Part shown: positions 21,532-33,238 of the stretch, piece by piece
Numbering within the stretch: the first letter of the stretch is position 1
How the letters are laid out: each line of letters starts with the position of its first letter
NCBI GenBank assembly: GCA_019671005.1
Contig: CM033744.1
Coordinates: forward strand, 13,756,128-13,820,127
Length of the DNA: 64,000 nt
Source: Hibiscus mutabilis
Taxonomy: Eukaryota > Streptophyta > Magnoliopsida > Malvales > Malvaceae
Direction: 5' to 3'
Made by a program: the position numbers and the translations under genes
The notes under the pieces: generated by a model
What the model saw: only the letters and a program-made list of their open reading frames with translations
Databases searched by the model: none
What the model was told of the DNA's origin: nothing

Positions 21532-24500
21532 TGTAACACCCTTAACGTATACTCGTAGGCCGAATATACATTAAAGATGTTACAAAATTGTTGGAATAAA
21601 TCTTAACTCGTAATTTTTTTTACCAAAATTCAGCTTTTAGTTTAACCCTTCTTGGTTTTAAATTAAAAACTATGCCATCTAGATGCAGCTAGTTTTAACC
21701 CTGAATTGGTTTACAAAACTTATAATTGAGTTATTGAAATAAAAATATAACTCATGGTGAAAACTATACCTTTTCTTGATTTTAAAACTTCTACATGATT
21801 AGGGTTAAACTATGTTTAACTGTACCAAAATTCATTGCTACTATTAGCAAACTATACTTCTAAACTTATTCATCACAAAAGCATATCTTTAATTATTAAA
21901 CATATACTTTAAAATAGTTCAACTATAAAATATTTACATGCCCACTAAGATATCAATTTATGATAAGGATGTACTTACTGTGACTTACTGTAGTAACTTG
22001 ATTTTTTCCAAAGGTTCAGCTCCTCTTCATTAGGCAATTCCGAAGAACCTACGTGTGACATAAGACACACACTAAGTATGAACTTAGTGAGGCAGTTAAA
22101 CTTATTTATTTTAAAAACATGAAATAATGTAATACAGTATGTCATATATATAAAAGTACATTTCGTTTTTTTTCTATAACATGGCAAGTATATCACAATG
22201 TACATATGTGTCATGTATCATATCTATCCTATGAATCATATATCATCTTTATCATGTAAATCATATATCATGCTATCATATTCTCTATCATGTACATGCT
22301 TTCATCATGTAATTATGCGCATAACATATGCTTTATCATAGTTATGCTTTTATCATGCAATCATTTGCATATCATGTCTTTCATGTAATCGTCTTGTGAT
22401 CATACTGGCTGAAAAGTCCCTTTAAGACTTCGTAGCCTTTTGTACTGGCTGAAAAGTCTTTTAAGACTCCATAGCCTTAATACTTCTTGAGTACGTACTC
22501 GAGGACGCTCTTTGCTCCTTATAATTGCACCTCTTTAGTGCTCTTGGCACCATGGGCGTGGATCCCCAAGTGCAACACCAAGGGCGTGGGTCCCCAAGGT
22601 GGTTACTTGTTTCATTTTAATCATATCACTATTCATGTAATTCATGTATCATATTGTCATATGAATCATGTATTATCACTATCATGTAATTCATGTTTCA
22701 TATTATCATATGAATCATGTATCATCACTATCATGTAATTCATGTTAGCATAATGCATCATCATTTATGCAAACAATAGTTCGTACCTTGTACTCCATCA
22801 AGCTTGCCATGTCAAGTCATGCATCATATCATGTATTATAAAGTAATGCAATGTCAATTTTAATCATGGGTCTACTTATCACAAGTCTTCCCATTTTTAA
22901 TAAAACATACATATAGAAATGCACTCACCTGGGCCATGAAATAGTATGCCTCACTAAGCTTACTCGAGGTTCTTATCTTTCTTTTTATCACTGGTTCTCC
23001 TTCGATGTCTTTTAGAACTGTATAAGACCAATCGAACATATACATCATTTCTCTTGCGTTAAACTTAAATCTAACATTGCTAACTTAATTCTTAAACATA
23101 ACTATTCGAATATAAAATTTTTTGAAAATTTCCCCAATATTCTTCAAAGTTGCCGAATTGGTCCCTAGGTCCTTAGTGACCATTTTGAACATTAAACAAT
23201 TGTTCAAGCCTAATTTGAACAATTTCCATAACCATTTACTAATTTTGGACTATTACCTTTTAGTCCTCAAACTTTATAAAAGTGACATTTTAGTCACTAC
23301 TTCACTTTTGTACATAAATTCATGTACAAATAAACCATTAATCTATTTTCTAACATTCTTGAAATTTTCCTTCAACTTTCAACTTTATTCAATTTAGTCC
23401 TTCACTATACTTTCATTTCGAAAAGGTCCTTAAATTTTCCTTTCTTGTCATTTCAATCCTTCAACTTTCATAACACGCTCGAATCTTCAATTCTATCAAT
23501 TTTCCATAAATTCAAGACCAATCCCTATTTTTTACTAAATTGCCGAATTGGTTCTTCAACTTCCAAAATTTTTCATTTTGGTCTCTAATCACCAATTCAA
23601 GCTACCTTCACCATAATTCTATAATTCTAATGCTAAAATAAAATTTTCAATAATTTCCCTTAATTTCTCAATCATTTTGAAATGGTCACTAAAAATTCAA
23701 TTGGGGAAATTCTTTAATCTAACATCAAAATAAAGCTCATAACATCATAATCTATTCAATTTCAACCTCAATTTAACTTCCTAACCAAAATCCCCAAAAT
23801 TTAGGGTTAGGGTTTATAACTTTAAACATGGAATTAACCCAAATTCAAACTTGTTTCCATGTTTACAACATCAATTCTACTCAACACAACTTTAATTCCA
23901 TCATATACTATCAATTTCATAATCATCCTCATCCACAAGCATGACTTATGCTTGACTTTATCATACAAAACTACCATCAAAATGTAGAGAATCAAGCATA
24001 GATCACCTTACCTTAATTATTTTGCTTGAATCAAGCCTTTGATTCTTCAATTTTAACTTGAAAGTTGAAATTTCTTTTTCCCCTCTCTTCCCTTATGGTT
24101 CGAAATACCCTAAGAAAGATGAGCAAAAATTTGTTCGTCTTTTCTTATTTAATCCACATGTTAATAATTAAATGAATTTTAAATTCATTTAATTACTAAA
24201 ATTACCAAAATAGCCCTTTAATCCCATGGCCTAATTTGATCATATCAAAAATCAAGGGCCATGATTTAATCCATGTGTAATTCACTTTCCAAAATTGCCC
24301 TCAAAGTTCCAAAATATTTCAAAAATGCAATTCATAGCAAATGACCAATTTGCCCTCCAACTATACTTTATTTACTTACATGACTTAAAATTGCCATTCC
24401 ATAAATTTTAATTTATGATATTTATTCGATCCAATTATTCGAATTTCACTCAATACGATTTCCAAATTTTCTTTCTTTGAGCATTATAACCACTCCATCA

Positions 24501-25017
24501 TATTCTAACTAAATCTAGTTAGAATCCCACCAACATTAATAAAATATTCATAAAATAATATTTTATGAATTTCCTATAATCTTTGGAACTAGCTTTAAAA
24601 TTTCAATTCGATCCAATATACCGGTAATTACCAGAAATTCCATCGGATATATTTCCTCTTAGAAATCTCATCTCAACAATCCATTACGAATATTACTGAC
24701 TTAAATTGAATCCTTTTTATCAGTCAAAATATCTAATATGGGACCTTCCCAATAGGTCACCCATCCTTATGCTACTCTGATTTGAGCAAGCTTAACAATT
24801 TTTATTCGATCCAAAATTCGAACAATATAAGCCTCCTATGAAAAATTCGGGTAACATAGAAATACCACTCTTGGGGGTGAACTACTCATTACAGGGTTAA
24901 ATTACATAACTTTTTAAAATTACACTTTGGTCCCTGAACTTTTCCAAAGTTTTCACTTTAACCCCTACACTTTCAAATTTTACATTTTGGTCACTAGCCA
25001 AAAATTGGGATATTACA
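21532..25017 (-). repeat. 3.5-kb solo LTR of the long-LTR gypsy family
   Basis: TGTAACACCC at 21532 to GATATTACA at 25017, with TGTGG on both sides (21527-21531, 25018-25022), a perfect target duplication. It matches the layout of the LTRs of element L in reverse, for example TGCACTCACCTGGGCCAT at about 22920 against ATGGCCCAGGTGAGTGCA at about 41281. No primer site, polypurine tract or coding domain is inside, so it is a solo LTR left by recombination between two LTRs. Frames within it (21975-22214, 22487-22738, 23122-23397, 24927-25115) show no family. Confidence 0.92.
22190..22870. repeat. ATCATGTA-rich repeats inside the solo LTR
   Basis: There are many copies of TCATGTAAT/TCATATCA words, including a roughly 54-bp tandem unit (about 22625-22745). 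There are also two copies of TACTGGCTGAAAAGTC (about 22403, 22443) and two of GGGCGTGG.TCCCCAAG (about 22552, 22583). This is a simple expanded block; no gene. Confidence 0.8.
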
Positions 25018-25022
25018 TGTGG

Positions 25023-25242
25023 TTAAACTCAATATGCATGCATGAAACACTACTTAATGTGCAAAGTGTAGGGTATAATATATCGAAAGATGTCAATGGT
25101 ACCCAAAAACACTAGCATGATGTTAAACATAAATGAAATGCAAACATAGATTATAAATATATGTGCATGCATAGCTAGTAGTATCATAATTATATAACTA
25201 AGATAAATGTGAAAGTATGGTGAAACTGAGTAATGTGTGAAA
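25023..25242 (-). repeat. Older AGCT-type LTR, fragment 3 (probable)
   Basis: AT-rich continuation to the right of the solo LTR's target duplication. The junction GATGTGG then TTAA resembles GATGTGGATTAAG at about 61233 in the related solo LTR. It ends near GCATCA (about 25249), where another family's sequence begins. Identity beyond the first 30 bp is weak. Confidence 0.5.
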
Positions 25243-26285
25243 CAGGATTGCATCATAATGAGTTACTTTGCAACCAAAAGAACAATAGTGATGATCCCAA
25301 GGAGAAGGAACTTGTAAATTACATTGCAAAAAGAGACTCTACACAAGCATCCTTCAAGACGTCTTCTCTTTCATGGTATATTGATGAACTTCCTCCATTT
25401 ACCAATTTAGATTCGAGGTGATTTTTTTTGAGGAGTGGTGGATGATATGAGCATGAGAGAGGTCAAAATAATCATATTGGAAAAGAAGTTGAAACTATTT
25501 TGCAAATAAAAAACGCCAGTCAACTTGCGATGCATTTTTGGATGTGATCTAGGCATTTATTGGTCAATGTATCTCTTGAAACTTGTTCGACTGTCAATTA
25601 GCTTTCCAATGCATCTTGAAACACCTTAATCAGACATCTGGAACTCAAGATTCGTCTATTTAGCGAAGACAACGCATGTAGAAATTTCTATACGGGATTA
25701 ATACAGGATTTTTGGATAATTACGCATTTTCAAGATTTTATTTGATTGTTTGTAATTTAAATCAATATAGGATTCTTCAATATCTATTAGGATCAGATTT
25801 ATTTAATTAGGATTTATTTTTAGCATTTTTTATTGAAAGTTACTTATGTAATTAGGAGATTAGATTTTAGCATTTATTTATTGTATTTAATTCCATAAGT
25901 TTAGTAGGATTAAAACTTCTCTAGGGCCTATACAAGGAGGAGACATCTATCATTGTAAAAATAGACCTTATTTTTTTGAAGCAATAAAATTTAGATTACT
26001 TTTTGAGTAATTCTTGTTGCAAGTTCTTTGCATCTTCGATCTTATTCTTTGCAAGTTCACACTCATGTTTGCCTAATCAATTGCGGTTAAGAGGGTGGGT
26101 TAGAGCCTATTATGGTGTTTGCCCAGTAAATTGCGATTAGGAGGGTGCCTAGGAAAACAACATTTATCTCTCCATCATTCATTCATCGGAGATATTCGTG
26201 TCGTTTGCCTATTCAATTGTGATTAGGAGGGTGTCAAGGACAAATCAATCCAATACCACCACCATCATATTCATCCATTGATCCC
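25243..26285 (+). mobile_element. N-type fragment: C-terminal frame plus LTR
   Basis: 25243-25442 encodes NELLCNQKNNSDDPKEKELV to FDELPP-like YIDELPPFTNLDSR, the C-terminal part of the N-family protein. It is followed by an LTR beginning TGATATGAGCATGAGAG at 25443. The LTR contains two or three leader hairpins of the TAATTGC type (26050-26230) and fades near 26285 without a clear end. Its last 100 bp resemble TRIM LTRs more than N LTRs, so it is a mosaic. The left part of the element is missing. Confidence 0.75.
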
Positions 26286-26349
26286 AGCAAATTCACATCA
26301 CATTCATCAATCAACTTTCATTAAATACATTATCAGTTGTATCATATCA

Positions 26350-27252
26350 GACTACGTCACAAAGTACTTCATCTTTGTATCTTCCAATGGGAAATGGAAT
26401 GATAACTTGCTCGGTGATTTCGATCTCGTCATCATCATTAAGCCCCTAAAACTTGTATGGACAAGTATGCTTCGTGGTCTTCAAACGAGGTTTTTCAACC
26501 ATTAGAGTGCTGGCAATATTGGCACAACTCCCACCATCTATGATAACGAAGAACACTTTGGCTTGGACATGGCAACGTGTCTGAAAGATGTTTGATCACT
26601 GTTGATCATTTAGCACGTCTTGGATCTCATTTTCTCCTCTTGAGGTTGATGGATTGTTGAAAGAATCTTCAACATGGTTAGTGAAAATAAAAGAAAAAAA
26701 TAAACCTCATAGCGCAATCACAAAATCCTCACAAATTCACTCCAAGGAAAAGAATAGATGTCCATCCATTCTTCACTCGTGTTTACTCTCGGGAATATGA
26801 ATTTTGCTTCCCCTTCTAAACTCACAACTCTTATGCCTTTTACTGCTCAATTCTCTTGTCACAAATTCTTAAGAGAACTTACTAAAAACCTCGTTTAAAA
26901 CTTAAACTTGATGGTGTTTGGCTGCAAATATGGTTAGGCTAGGAATTGGAAAGAAATTATAAAAGGTAATAGATAAAGGAAATGAAAAGAAAGGAAGGCT
27001 AGAAAAAATGAAAATGAAAGAAAAATAGAAGGTAAATGAAAATAAAGAAAGAAAAAGAAAGATTTGTACCACAAAACTCACTTGCAACTCGATCGAGAAA
27101 TAATCAGTCTTGATGTACTTCTTCGAGCTTGGTTGCTTGTTTGCTTTGCTTTGCCTTTACCCTTGTGATTTCTTTCACTATATACTTTTTTATCACAAAA
27201 GGGAAATTGTAAATATGCACTTACTTGATTCTTCCAAAAGCTCTGATTACCA
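26350..27252 (-). pseudogene. Gypsy fragment: protease, leader, primer site
   Basis: Minus-strand relative of element A. The protease region is at about 26350-26600 (a TRCHVQAK segment, then VIIDGGSCANIAST in broken frame), joined directly to a leader (26690-27239) matching 2788-3225. Gag is therefore deleted. The primer site TGGTAATCAGAGC occupies 27240-27252. The LTR stub 27253-27358 follows and is cut by the next element. Short frames at 26902-27087, 27078-27275 and 27221-27466 are not genes. Confidence 0.75.
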
Positions 27253-27798
27253 TATAATACGCTCCACCTCTCCAATTATTGTTGTTGAGAGAAGCTTGAT
27301 TATTCATGACCGTGAATGCAAGTAAGCCTTGTTCCTCCGAATGCTTTCCAAAGAGAATTGATGAGATCATGGCGTCACCACCATTGGACCCGGAGGAATT
27401 TTCCTTATGCCCCATTACTCGTGCAAGGGCAAGTAAATTTAGAGATGTTGTCAGCAACAAGTGCAATCATGCATGGAAGATTATTGAAGATGCCGAAGTT
27501 GAATCATTGCCCTACAACGTGGAAGGGAGCCCATGCAACGTGTTGCATGTTTATTTCTGATGCATATGTTCTATTTGATTATTATAGTTTTAGTATGAAC
27601 ATGTTTTCTATTATGTTGTTTATTGTTTATTTTTATAGCACTAGAGTTTTTTGAATCATATCCCATATATTTATTATATTTAGAATGCATAATATTACCT
27701 TGCTTTATTTCTGATCATATTTCTCGTATTTACAGGTGTTATCCAAGGACAATGAATAGACACATTATTGGGGTGATTCAGAGAATTATGACTATCGG

Positions 27799-27975
27799 AG
27801 AGGTGCTTGCTTGAGATGCTTGCTTAGCTTTGGAGGTGCTTGCTTGAGATGCTTGCTTACATTCACATGGAAATTGACATGCTTACTTACATTCACAATG
27901 GACGGCAACTCTAGAGAGGTGCTTGCTTGAGATGCTTGCTTACATTCACATGGAAATTGACATGCTTGCTTATGA
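27799..27975 (+). repeat. GCTTGCTTGAGATGCTTGCTT repeats
   Basis: Three copies of GAGGTGCTTGCTTGAGATGC (starting about 27799, 27833, 27916). The last two share a longer unit of about 83 bp including ATTCACATGGAAATTGACAT. Local duplication in U3. Confidence 0.85.
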
Positions 27976-28078
27976 TTAAATTGGGCGGCAAAGGCACACA
28001 TTTCAAGACTTATTTTTTATTTATTATCCCTTTACACCTCCCTAGGAATGTTGGCTGATCACTTCATTTTGTAAAGCC

Positions 28079-28087
28079 TATAAATAG
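28079..28087 (+). promoter_or_regulatory. TATA box in LTR of element Z
   Basis: TATAAATAG followed by GGTTGG and, about 30-40 bp on, AATTGTAAGACAC. Same arrangement as in element B (15539). Confidence 0.65.
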
Positions 28088-28544
28088 AGGTTGGTTTTTC
28101 AATTGTAAGACACACTTTGATTTCAAGAAAAAATGAGAGTTTTATCTCTTTCGTTCTTTTGATGAGAACTTTATCGATCCTTCAAGTTCTACTTGTTGAA
28201 TCAAAACCGTTGATATTTTTGGTTCCTAGTTCTACTTAACTAGTGGGTCAAGATCCTTATTTCGTTTAGAGACCGTTATAGGGTTTGGGTCACACTTTTT
28301 AGCGTTGGTTCAATTCTCAGGTCCTAAACTACTTTCCATCTTCCATCATCCAATTCTACCACCACTATCAAACACATTAACCTTCCAAAGTTCCATAATC
28401 TTTATTCTCATAACTTTCTATGTCGCTACACACCATCACCCTTTAAACCATCCAAAACCGTTGCAAGTCTTACAACACAAAGTTACTTTATTTACGATCG
28501 GGCAAATCAAGCATCGCGGTAAATTCCAAGATGAGATCACATCA

Positions 28545-28924
28545 GATGTTATCAGAGCTTAGGCTAAATCAAGTAAGCCTTTGTGTTTTGCTGTTAAAAA
28601 ACAAAAAAAGAGAAAAGAATTATTGTAAAAAAAAAGAGAAAGCAAATCGATAACAAGGTTGATACATTTTTTCCTTGTTTCAAAATTGTTATTTCTTTGT
28701 TTCAGTATTCTAACTTTGAACCGTAAGCCTTTTCTTTTAAGCCTACCTTATACACCATATCTTTCCAAACCTTAACATTTATTTTGCATCCAATTCAGCA
28801 AGTATTTTGGAGGATTTTGAGTAAGTTTGATTCAACAATTTTTGAGATAAAAAGAGCGGTAAAAGGCACGAGAGATTAAGTGCATCAAGGGGATAAAAAC
28901 CAGACCCCAAGTGCAAACACAAGT
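28545..28924 (+). other. Leader of element Z, then truncation
   Basis: Non-coding leader similar to 16015-16530 of element B, including GAGTGCAAACACAAG near the end. It is truncated at 28924 by element X (target site probably CAAGT, 28920-28924). No gene. Confidence 0.6.
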
Positions 28925-30183
28925 TGATAGAGTAGTGCAATCTTGGATTTGGAAGCCTTCAATCAAGTTGTTGCAAGAACTATGAGCTTTTCTTGAAAAT
29001 CTCATATTTAATGCTGGAAATTCAAAGAAACAAAGATAAGAGGGAAGATAAGATGATGATTAATAAGAATAAAAAACAAAAAGATTGAAAAAGACTAAGA
29101 TAAGAATAGGCAAAACAAATTTGAAAATTCCAGCTTTGTTTATGGAATTATGGAAGATGGTGTGAAGGTTGAAGATGGCTTGAGAATCATTGTTGTTGTT
29201 TTGTCCTCGAAACCCTCTTAGACGCAATTACCTAAGCAAGCAACCTCAAGCAGCTCTAACCCACCCTCCTAGATGCAATTACCTAGGCATGCAAGAGTGT
29301 GAAGATGATCTCCCTCACAAGAACTCGTCGAACTTATGTTGAAGAAGACTTCGAAGGTACAAGTAATTAGCACTTGCAAAAATAAACTCACTAAATATTT
29401 CATAAATCAAAGAAATCTGTCTTACAATGATGGAAGCTTCATCCTTTTATACGTGAAGGATAGACAAAGTAATTTAACTTCTACTAAAACAAGGAAAACC
29501 TAATCTAATTAAAAATAATAAAAAAATAACAACCTTTAAACTCTTTGTGCTTGTATGGCAAGGGATAGGGTGATAAGGCAAGTGATAAGTTGATAAGAGC
29601 TGGTTTCTTGGGCAGTAAGTAAGCTTGATGAAGGCTGGTTTGCTTGGGCATCAAGTAATGGGCTGATAAGAGCTGTTTTGATTGGGCATCGGGTAAGAGT
29701 TGATAAGGGCCTTTATTTAGACAAATTTAAGGGTATTTGGGCTGGTTTAGATGATAAGAAATTGGTTCTTGGGCAAGGAGGCATGTGTGGGCTGTTTTAA
29801 AAGCTAACTAGACCTAAAAACACTTGTAAATCCTAATTTGGGCTAAAAATAAAAATCTGACCCAATCTTTTATAGTAACAAGTATTGGGTCTAATTACAA
29901 TAAAAAGGCTAATTAATGGACATCTAAAGGCTCATGGATATCCAACTCCAAAGGTGCAGCAAGTTGAGTTTTTGTGACCCAATTATTCTTGAAGGATGTT
30001 AAGTGTGGACTTCCTTCAAGAAATTCTTCTTTCTTCATGGTAGCTTGTAATCCTTTGCTCACGAATCCTTGGACAGTCGAATTTAGCTTGTCCTTGATTA
30101 GCTTGGACTTGGCTCGGGTTATTGGGCCAAGTGGAAAAGTAAGTCCATCTCGTCCTTGGAATTTCTTTATGGTACATGCATCA
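28925..30183 (-). repeat. 3' LTR of gypsy element X
   Basis: Plus strand TGATAGAGTAGTGC at 28925 to ACATGCATCA at 30183, 1259 bp, directly followed on its inner side by a polypurine tract (minus GAGGAGGGAAGGGA). Its R-U5 half matches the 3' LTR of N3 (36300-37189) in reverse. Its U3 start keeps a coding tail with LGPITRAKSKLIK on the minus strand (about 30140-30085). Confidence 0.82.
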
Positions 30184-30538
30184 TCCCTTCCCTCCTCAAA
30201 AGGATTCGTCCACGAATTTGAAACGTCAAAGGGAGAAAGATCAGAAGCATTAAAAGTTGTACCATATTATACTCACCGGGTAGATCAATTCGGTATGCAT
30301 TATTGTTGATCCTTTCAAGAACTTGGAATGGTCTATCTCCTCTAGGATCCAATTTGGATTTCCTATGGTTCATAATTCTTTCTTTACGCATGTGTAACCA
30401 AACCCAATCTCCTGGTTCAAAGACAACTTGGCGTCGGCCCTGTTGACTTTGGAAGCAACGTTTTCATATGTTTTCTCCATTCTTTGCTTTGCTTTAGTGT
30501 GTTAGATTTAACCAGTTCTGCTTTCTTTTCACCATCTA
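30167..30538 (-). pseudogene. Integrase C-terminus and tail of element X
   Basis: Minus frame RKERIMNHRKSKLDPRGDRP, PFQVLERINNNAYRIDLPGEYN, then a shifted NPFEEG-like end reaching the LTR at 30183. This is the C-terminal domain of gypsy integrase (the LDPRGDGPFQVL motif). It is cut at 30538 (ATCTA, 30534-30538) by the LTR of element O. X was therefore the host into which O inserted. Confidence 0.85.
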
Positions 30539-30820
30539 TGTAATGACTCAAATTTCTTGAGTCAACAATGGACGTTAACCCGGGTCTTGGACTAATACGT
30601 CAAGATGAGATGTTGGGCCATTATGGGCCTCCGTGCGTTGTTGGGCTTGCTTGGTGGTTTGAGCTTGGCTTATGTTGGGTTTTGAGGAAGGGCATTATGG
30701 TAAAGCCATAAATGGGGGACAAAGGCTGGTAGAGCCTTAACATTTTCTGCAGAAAAGGGAGGTGATGATATCACCTTGGCTCCTCCCTTGTCCCCCTCTC
30801 CCAAAAACCCTCTCATTTCT
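30539..30820 (+). repeat. Displaced 5' LTR of O, outermost part
   Basis: It starts TGTAATGACTC and matches O's 3' LTR start (minus strand from 5802: TCGAGTCAACAATGGACG and onward). It is interrupted by N2, whose target site is TTTCT (30816-30820). In the pre-inversion order it would be the far right end of O. Confidence 0.85.
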
Positions 30821-31308
30821 TGATACGAGCATGAGAGGGGTCAAAATAATCATCTTGGAAAAGAAGTTGAAACTGTTTTGCAAGTCATAAACATCAGTCA
30901 ACTTGCGAAACATTTTTGGATGGGATCCAGGCATTTATGGGTCAACACGTCTTCTTAAAACTTGTCCGGCTGCAAATTAGCTTTCCAACGCATCTTGAAA
31001 CACCTCAATCGGACATCTGAATCTCAAGATACGTCTATTTTAGAGAAGACAGCGCATGCAGAAATTCCTATACGGGATTAATACGGGATTTTTAGATAAT
31101 TACGATTTTTCAAGATTTTATTTGATTATTTGTAATTTAAATCAACATAGAATTCTGCAATATCTATTAGGATTAGATTTATTTAATTAAGATTTTATTT
31201 TTAGCATTTATTTATTATTAGAAGTTATCTAATTAGGAGATTAGATTTTAGTATTTATTTATTGTATTTAATTCCTAAGTTTTGTAGGATTAAAACTTCT
31301 CCATGACC

Positions 31309-31318
31309 TATATAAAGG
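31309..31318 (+). promoter_or_regulatory. TATA box of N2 5' LTR
   Basis: TATATAAAGG, about 370 bp before the LTR end. All hairpins of the leader lie downstream of it. The same box occurs in the other N LTRs (about 32824; minus strand about 6365, 8618, 55715, 57275). Confidence 0.7.
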
Positions 31319-31678
31319 AGGCTTCACCCACATTGTAATTCAGATTTCATTGATTAGTAAAATGTTCTCTTTGGAGATTTTAGTATTCTTTGAATTTCAT
31401 CGAGTTCTTGTGAGGGAGATCATCTTCACACTCTTGCTTGCCTAGGTAATTGCATCTAGGAGGGTGGGTTAGAGCCGCTTGAGGTTGCTTGCTTAGATAA
31501 TTGAGTCTAAGAGGGTGCCGAGGACAAAACAACAACTATCAATTCATCCCGCCATCTCCACATATTCAAGCTTTCTCCATTGACGCCACCATCATAAGCA
31601 AATCTGAATTTTTAGATTTGTTCTTTATTTTGGTTTGGTTTTGTTTTTCTCTTTATTCGAATTTGCGCTACTCTATCA

Positions 31679-31695
31679 TTTGGTATCGGATTCAG
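31679..31695 (+). other. Primer-binding site of N2
   Basis: TTTGGTATCGGATTCAGG follows the LTR. Its TGGTATC core matches initiator-Met tRNA, but the next bases (GGATTC instead of AGAGCC) do not. The same variant is present in N4 (minus, about 56845-56865) and N1, so it is a fixed family feature. Confidence 0.75.
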
Positions 31696-31718
31696 GTTGT
31701 TCTTGAGGATGTCATTGA

Positions 31719-32491
31719 GCAACGTATTGGATTTTACCCTTTTGGGGATTCGATGTCATTATTGTTGTTGACTAGATCATTCAGGGTATGATTGTCCAGA
31801 TAATTTTTATTTTCAAGAAAAATTTTTGAGAGATATGTTGTCTGAATTCATGTCTTCTAATGATATTGAAATCCGTGATCCGGAGCATGATCAAGAAATT
31901 TGTTCTTCTAAAGAACATGAGGAAGACAATACCATCGAGAGTTTAACCTTGCCTATTGATGAGGAAGAAATTATAAGTAGTGTGTTTGTTTCCAGTGACG
32001 AACCTACTACTACGATTCAAGATGATCATCAAACGACAAACACCAACAAAGGTACCTTACAATCAAAAGGTATCATTGAATGTTTTCAGAATTCTATTTA
32101 TGCTTATTCCTCTTTTAGCATTAATAACAATTTTGAAGATGAGAATGATTTACTTTGCGACCAAAAGAACAATCGTGGTTATCCCAATGAGAAGGAACTT
32201 GTAAAGTACATCGCAAAAAGAGACTATGCAAAAGGATCCTTCAAGACGTCTTCTCTTCTATGGTACTTTGATGAACTTCCTCCATTTACCGATCTAGATT
32301 CGAGAGTGAATCTTTTTGAGGAGTGGGGGAATGATACGAGCATGAGAGGGGTCAAAATAATCATCTTGGAAAAGAAGTTGAAACTGTTTTGCAAGTCAAA
32401 AACATCAGTCAACTTGCGAAACATTTTTGGATGGGATCCAGGCATTTATGGGTCAACACGTCTTCTTAAAACTTGTCCGGCTGCAAATTAG
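31719..32491 (+). pseudogene. N-family frame with zinc knuckle, copy in N2
   Basis: The main open part (31826-32491, 221 residues) starts RDMLSEFMSSNDIEIRDPEH, has acidic stretches (KEHEEDN), FQNSIYAYSSFSINNNFEDE, NEKELVKYIAKRD, and FDELPPFTDLDSRVNLFEEW. It then runs about 160 bp into the 3' LTR and ends KTCPAAN. Upstream, in a different frame after indels, the sequence corresponding to the N4 knuckle CHYCCRLDHSGYDC is present at about 31755-31800 (damaged). No catalytic domain is present. It is best read as a shrunken Gag-Pol: the end of Gag joined to the end of Pol. Confidence 0.75.
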
Positions 32492-33001
32492 CTTTCCAAC
32501 GCATCTTGAAACGCCTCAATCGGACATCTGAATCTCAAGATACATCTATTTTAGCGAAGACAACGCATGCAGAAATTCCTATACGGGATTAATACAGGAT
32601 TTTTAGATAATTACGAATTTTCAAGATTTTATTTGATTATTTGTAATTTAAATCAACATAAGATTCTGCAATATCTATTAGGATCAGATTTATTTAATTA
32701 TGATTTTATTTTTAGCATTTATTTATTATTAGAAGTTACTTATCTAATTAGGAGATTAGATTTTAGTATTTATTTATTGTATTTAATTCATAAGTTTTGT
32801 AGGATTAAAACTTCTCCATGACCTATATAAAGAAGGCTTCACCCACATTGTAATTCAGATTTCATTGATTAGTAAAAAGTTCTCTTTGGAGATTTTAGTA
32901 TTCTTTGAATTTGCAAGTGTTCGGTAAACTTGTCTAGAAGCCATCTTCAACATAAGATCATCGAGTTCTTGTGAGGGAGATCATCTTCACACTCTTTCTT
33001 G

Positions 33002-33072
33002 CCTAGGTAATTGCATCTAGGAGGGTGGGTTAGAGCCGCTTGAGGTTGCTTGCTTAGATAATTGCGTCTAAG
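33002..33072 (+). promoter_or_regulatory. Paired leader hairpins (example in N2)
   Basis: CCTAGGTAATTGCATCTAGG (33002-33021) and CTTAGATAATTGCGTCTAAG (33053-33072) are two stem-loops of the same design, each followed by AGGGTG. Stem bases differ but remain paired. The module lies downstream of the TATA box and so is in the RNA leader. It is repeated in all N, N3, X and TRIM LTRs. Confidence 0.7.
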
Positions 33073-33238
33073 AGGGTGCCGAGGACAAAATAACAACTAT
33101 CAATTCATCACGCCATCTCCACATATTCAAGCTTCCTCCATTGACGCCACCACCATAAGCAAATCTAAATTTTTAGATTTGTTCTTTATTTTGGTTTGTT
33201 TTGTTTTTCTCTTTATTCGAATTTGCGCTACTCTATCA

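Larger units (their letters stand above)
27359..28544 (+). repeat. 5' LTR of a gypsy element (Z), with coding tail
   Basis: TGATGAGATC to GATCACATCA, 1186 bp. The first about 200 bp keep an open frame, MASPPLDPEEFSLCPITRAR then ASKFRDVVSNKCNHAWK, homologous to the polyprotein tail in element B. It inserted into the LTR stub at 27253-27358 (left flank AGAAT). TATAAATAG lies at 28079-28087, and a mutated primer site TGTTATCAGAGC at 28547-28558. Confidence 0.85.
30821..33238 (+). mobile_element. Non-autonomous LTR element N2, complete
   Basis: LTR 30821-31678 (858 bp), primer site, 653-bp interior, polypurine tract GAGTGGGGGAA, LTR 32332-33238 (907 bp). LTR ends are TGATACGAGC and CTCTATCA. Flanks TTTCT (30816-30820) and TTTAT (33239-33243) are a target duplication with one mismatch. 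The uninterrupted target exists at about 5520-5550 in O's other LTR (reverse), confirming the insertion point. The 5' LTR lacks about 49 bp present in the 3' LTR, around the TTCTTTGAATTT segment. No RT or integrase is present, so it depended on a relative. Confidence 0.95.
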
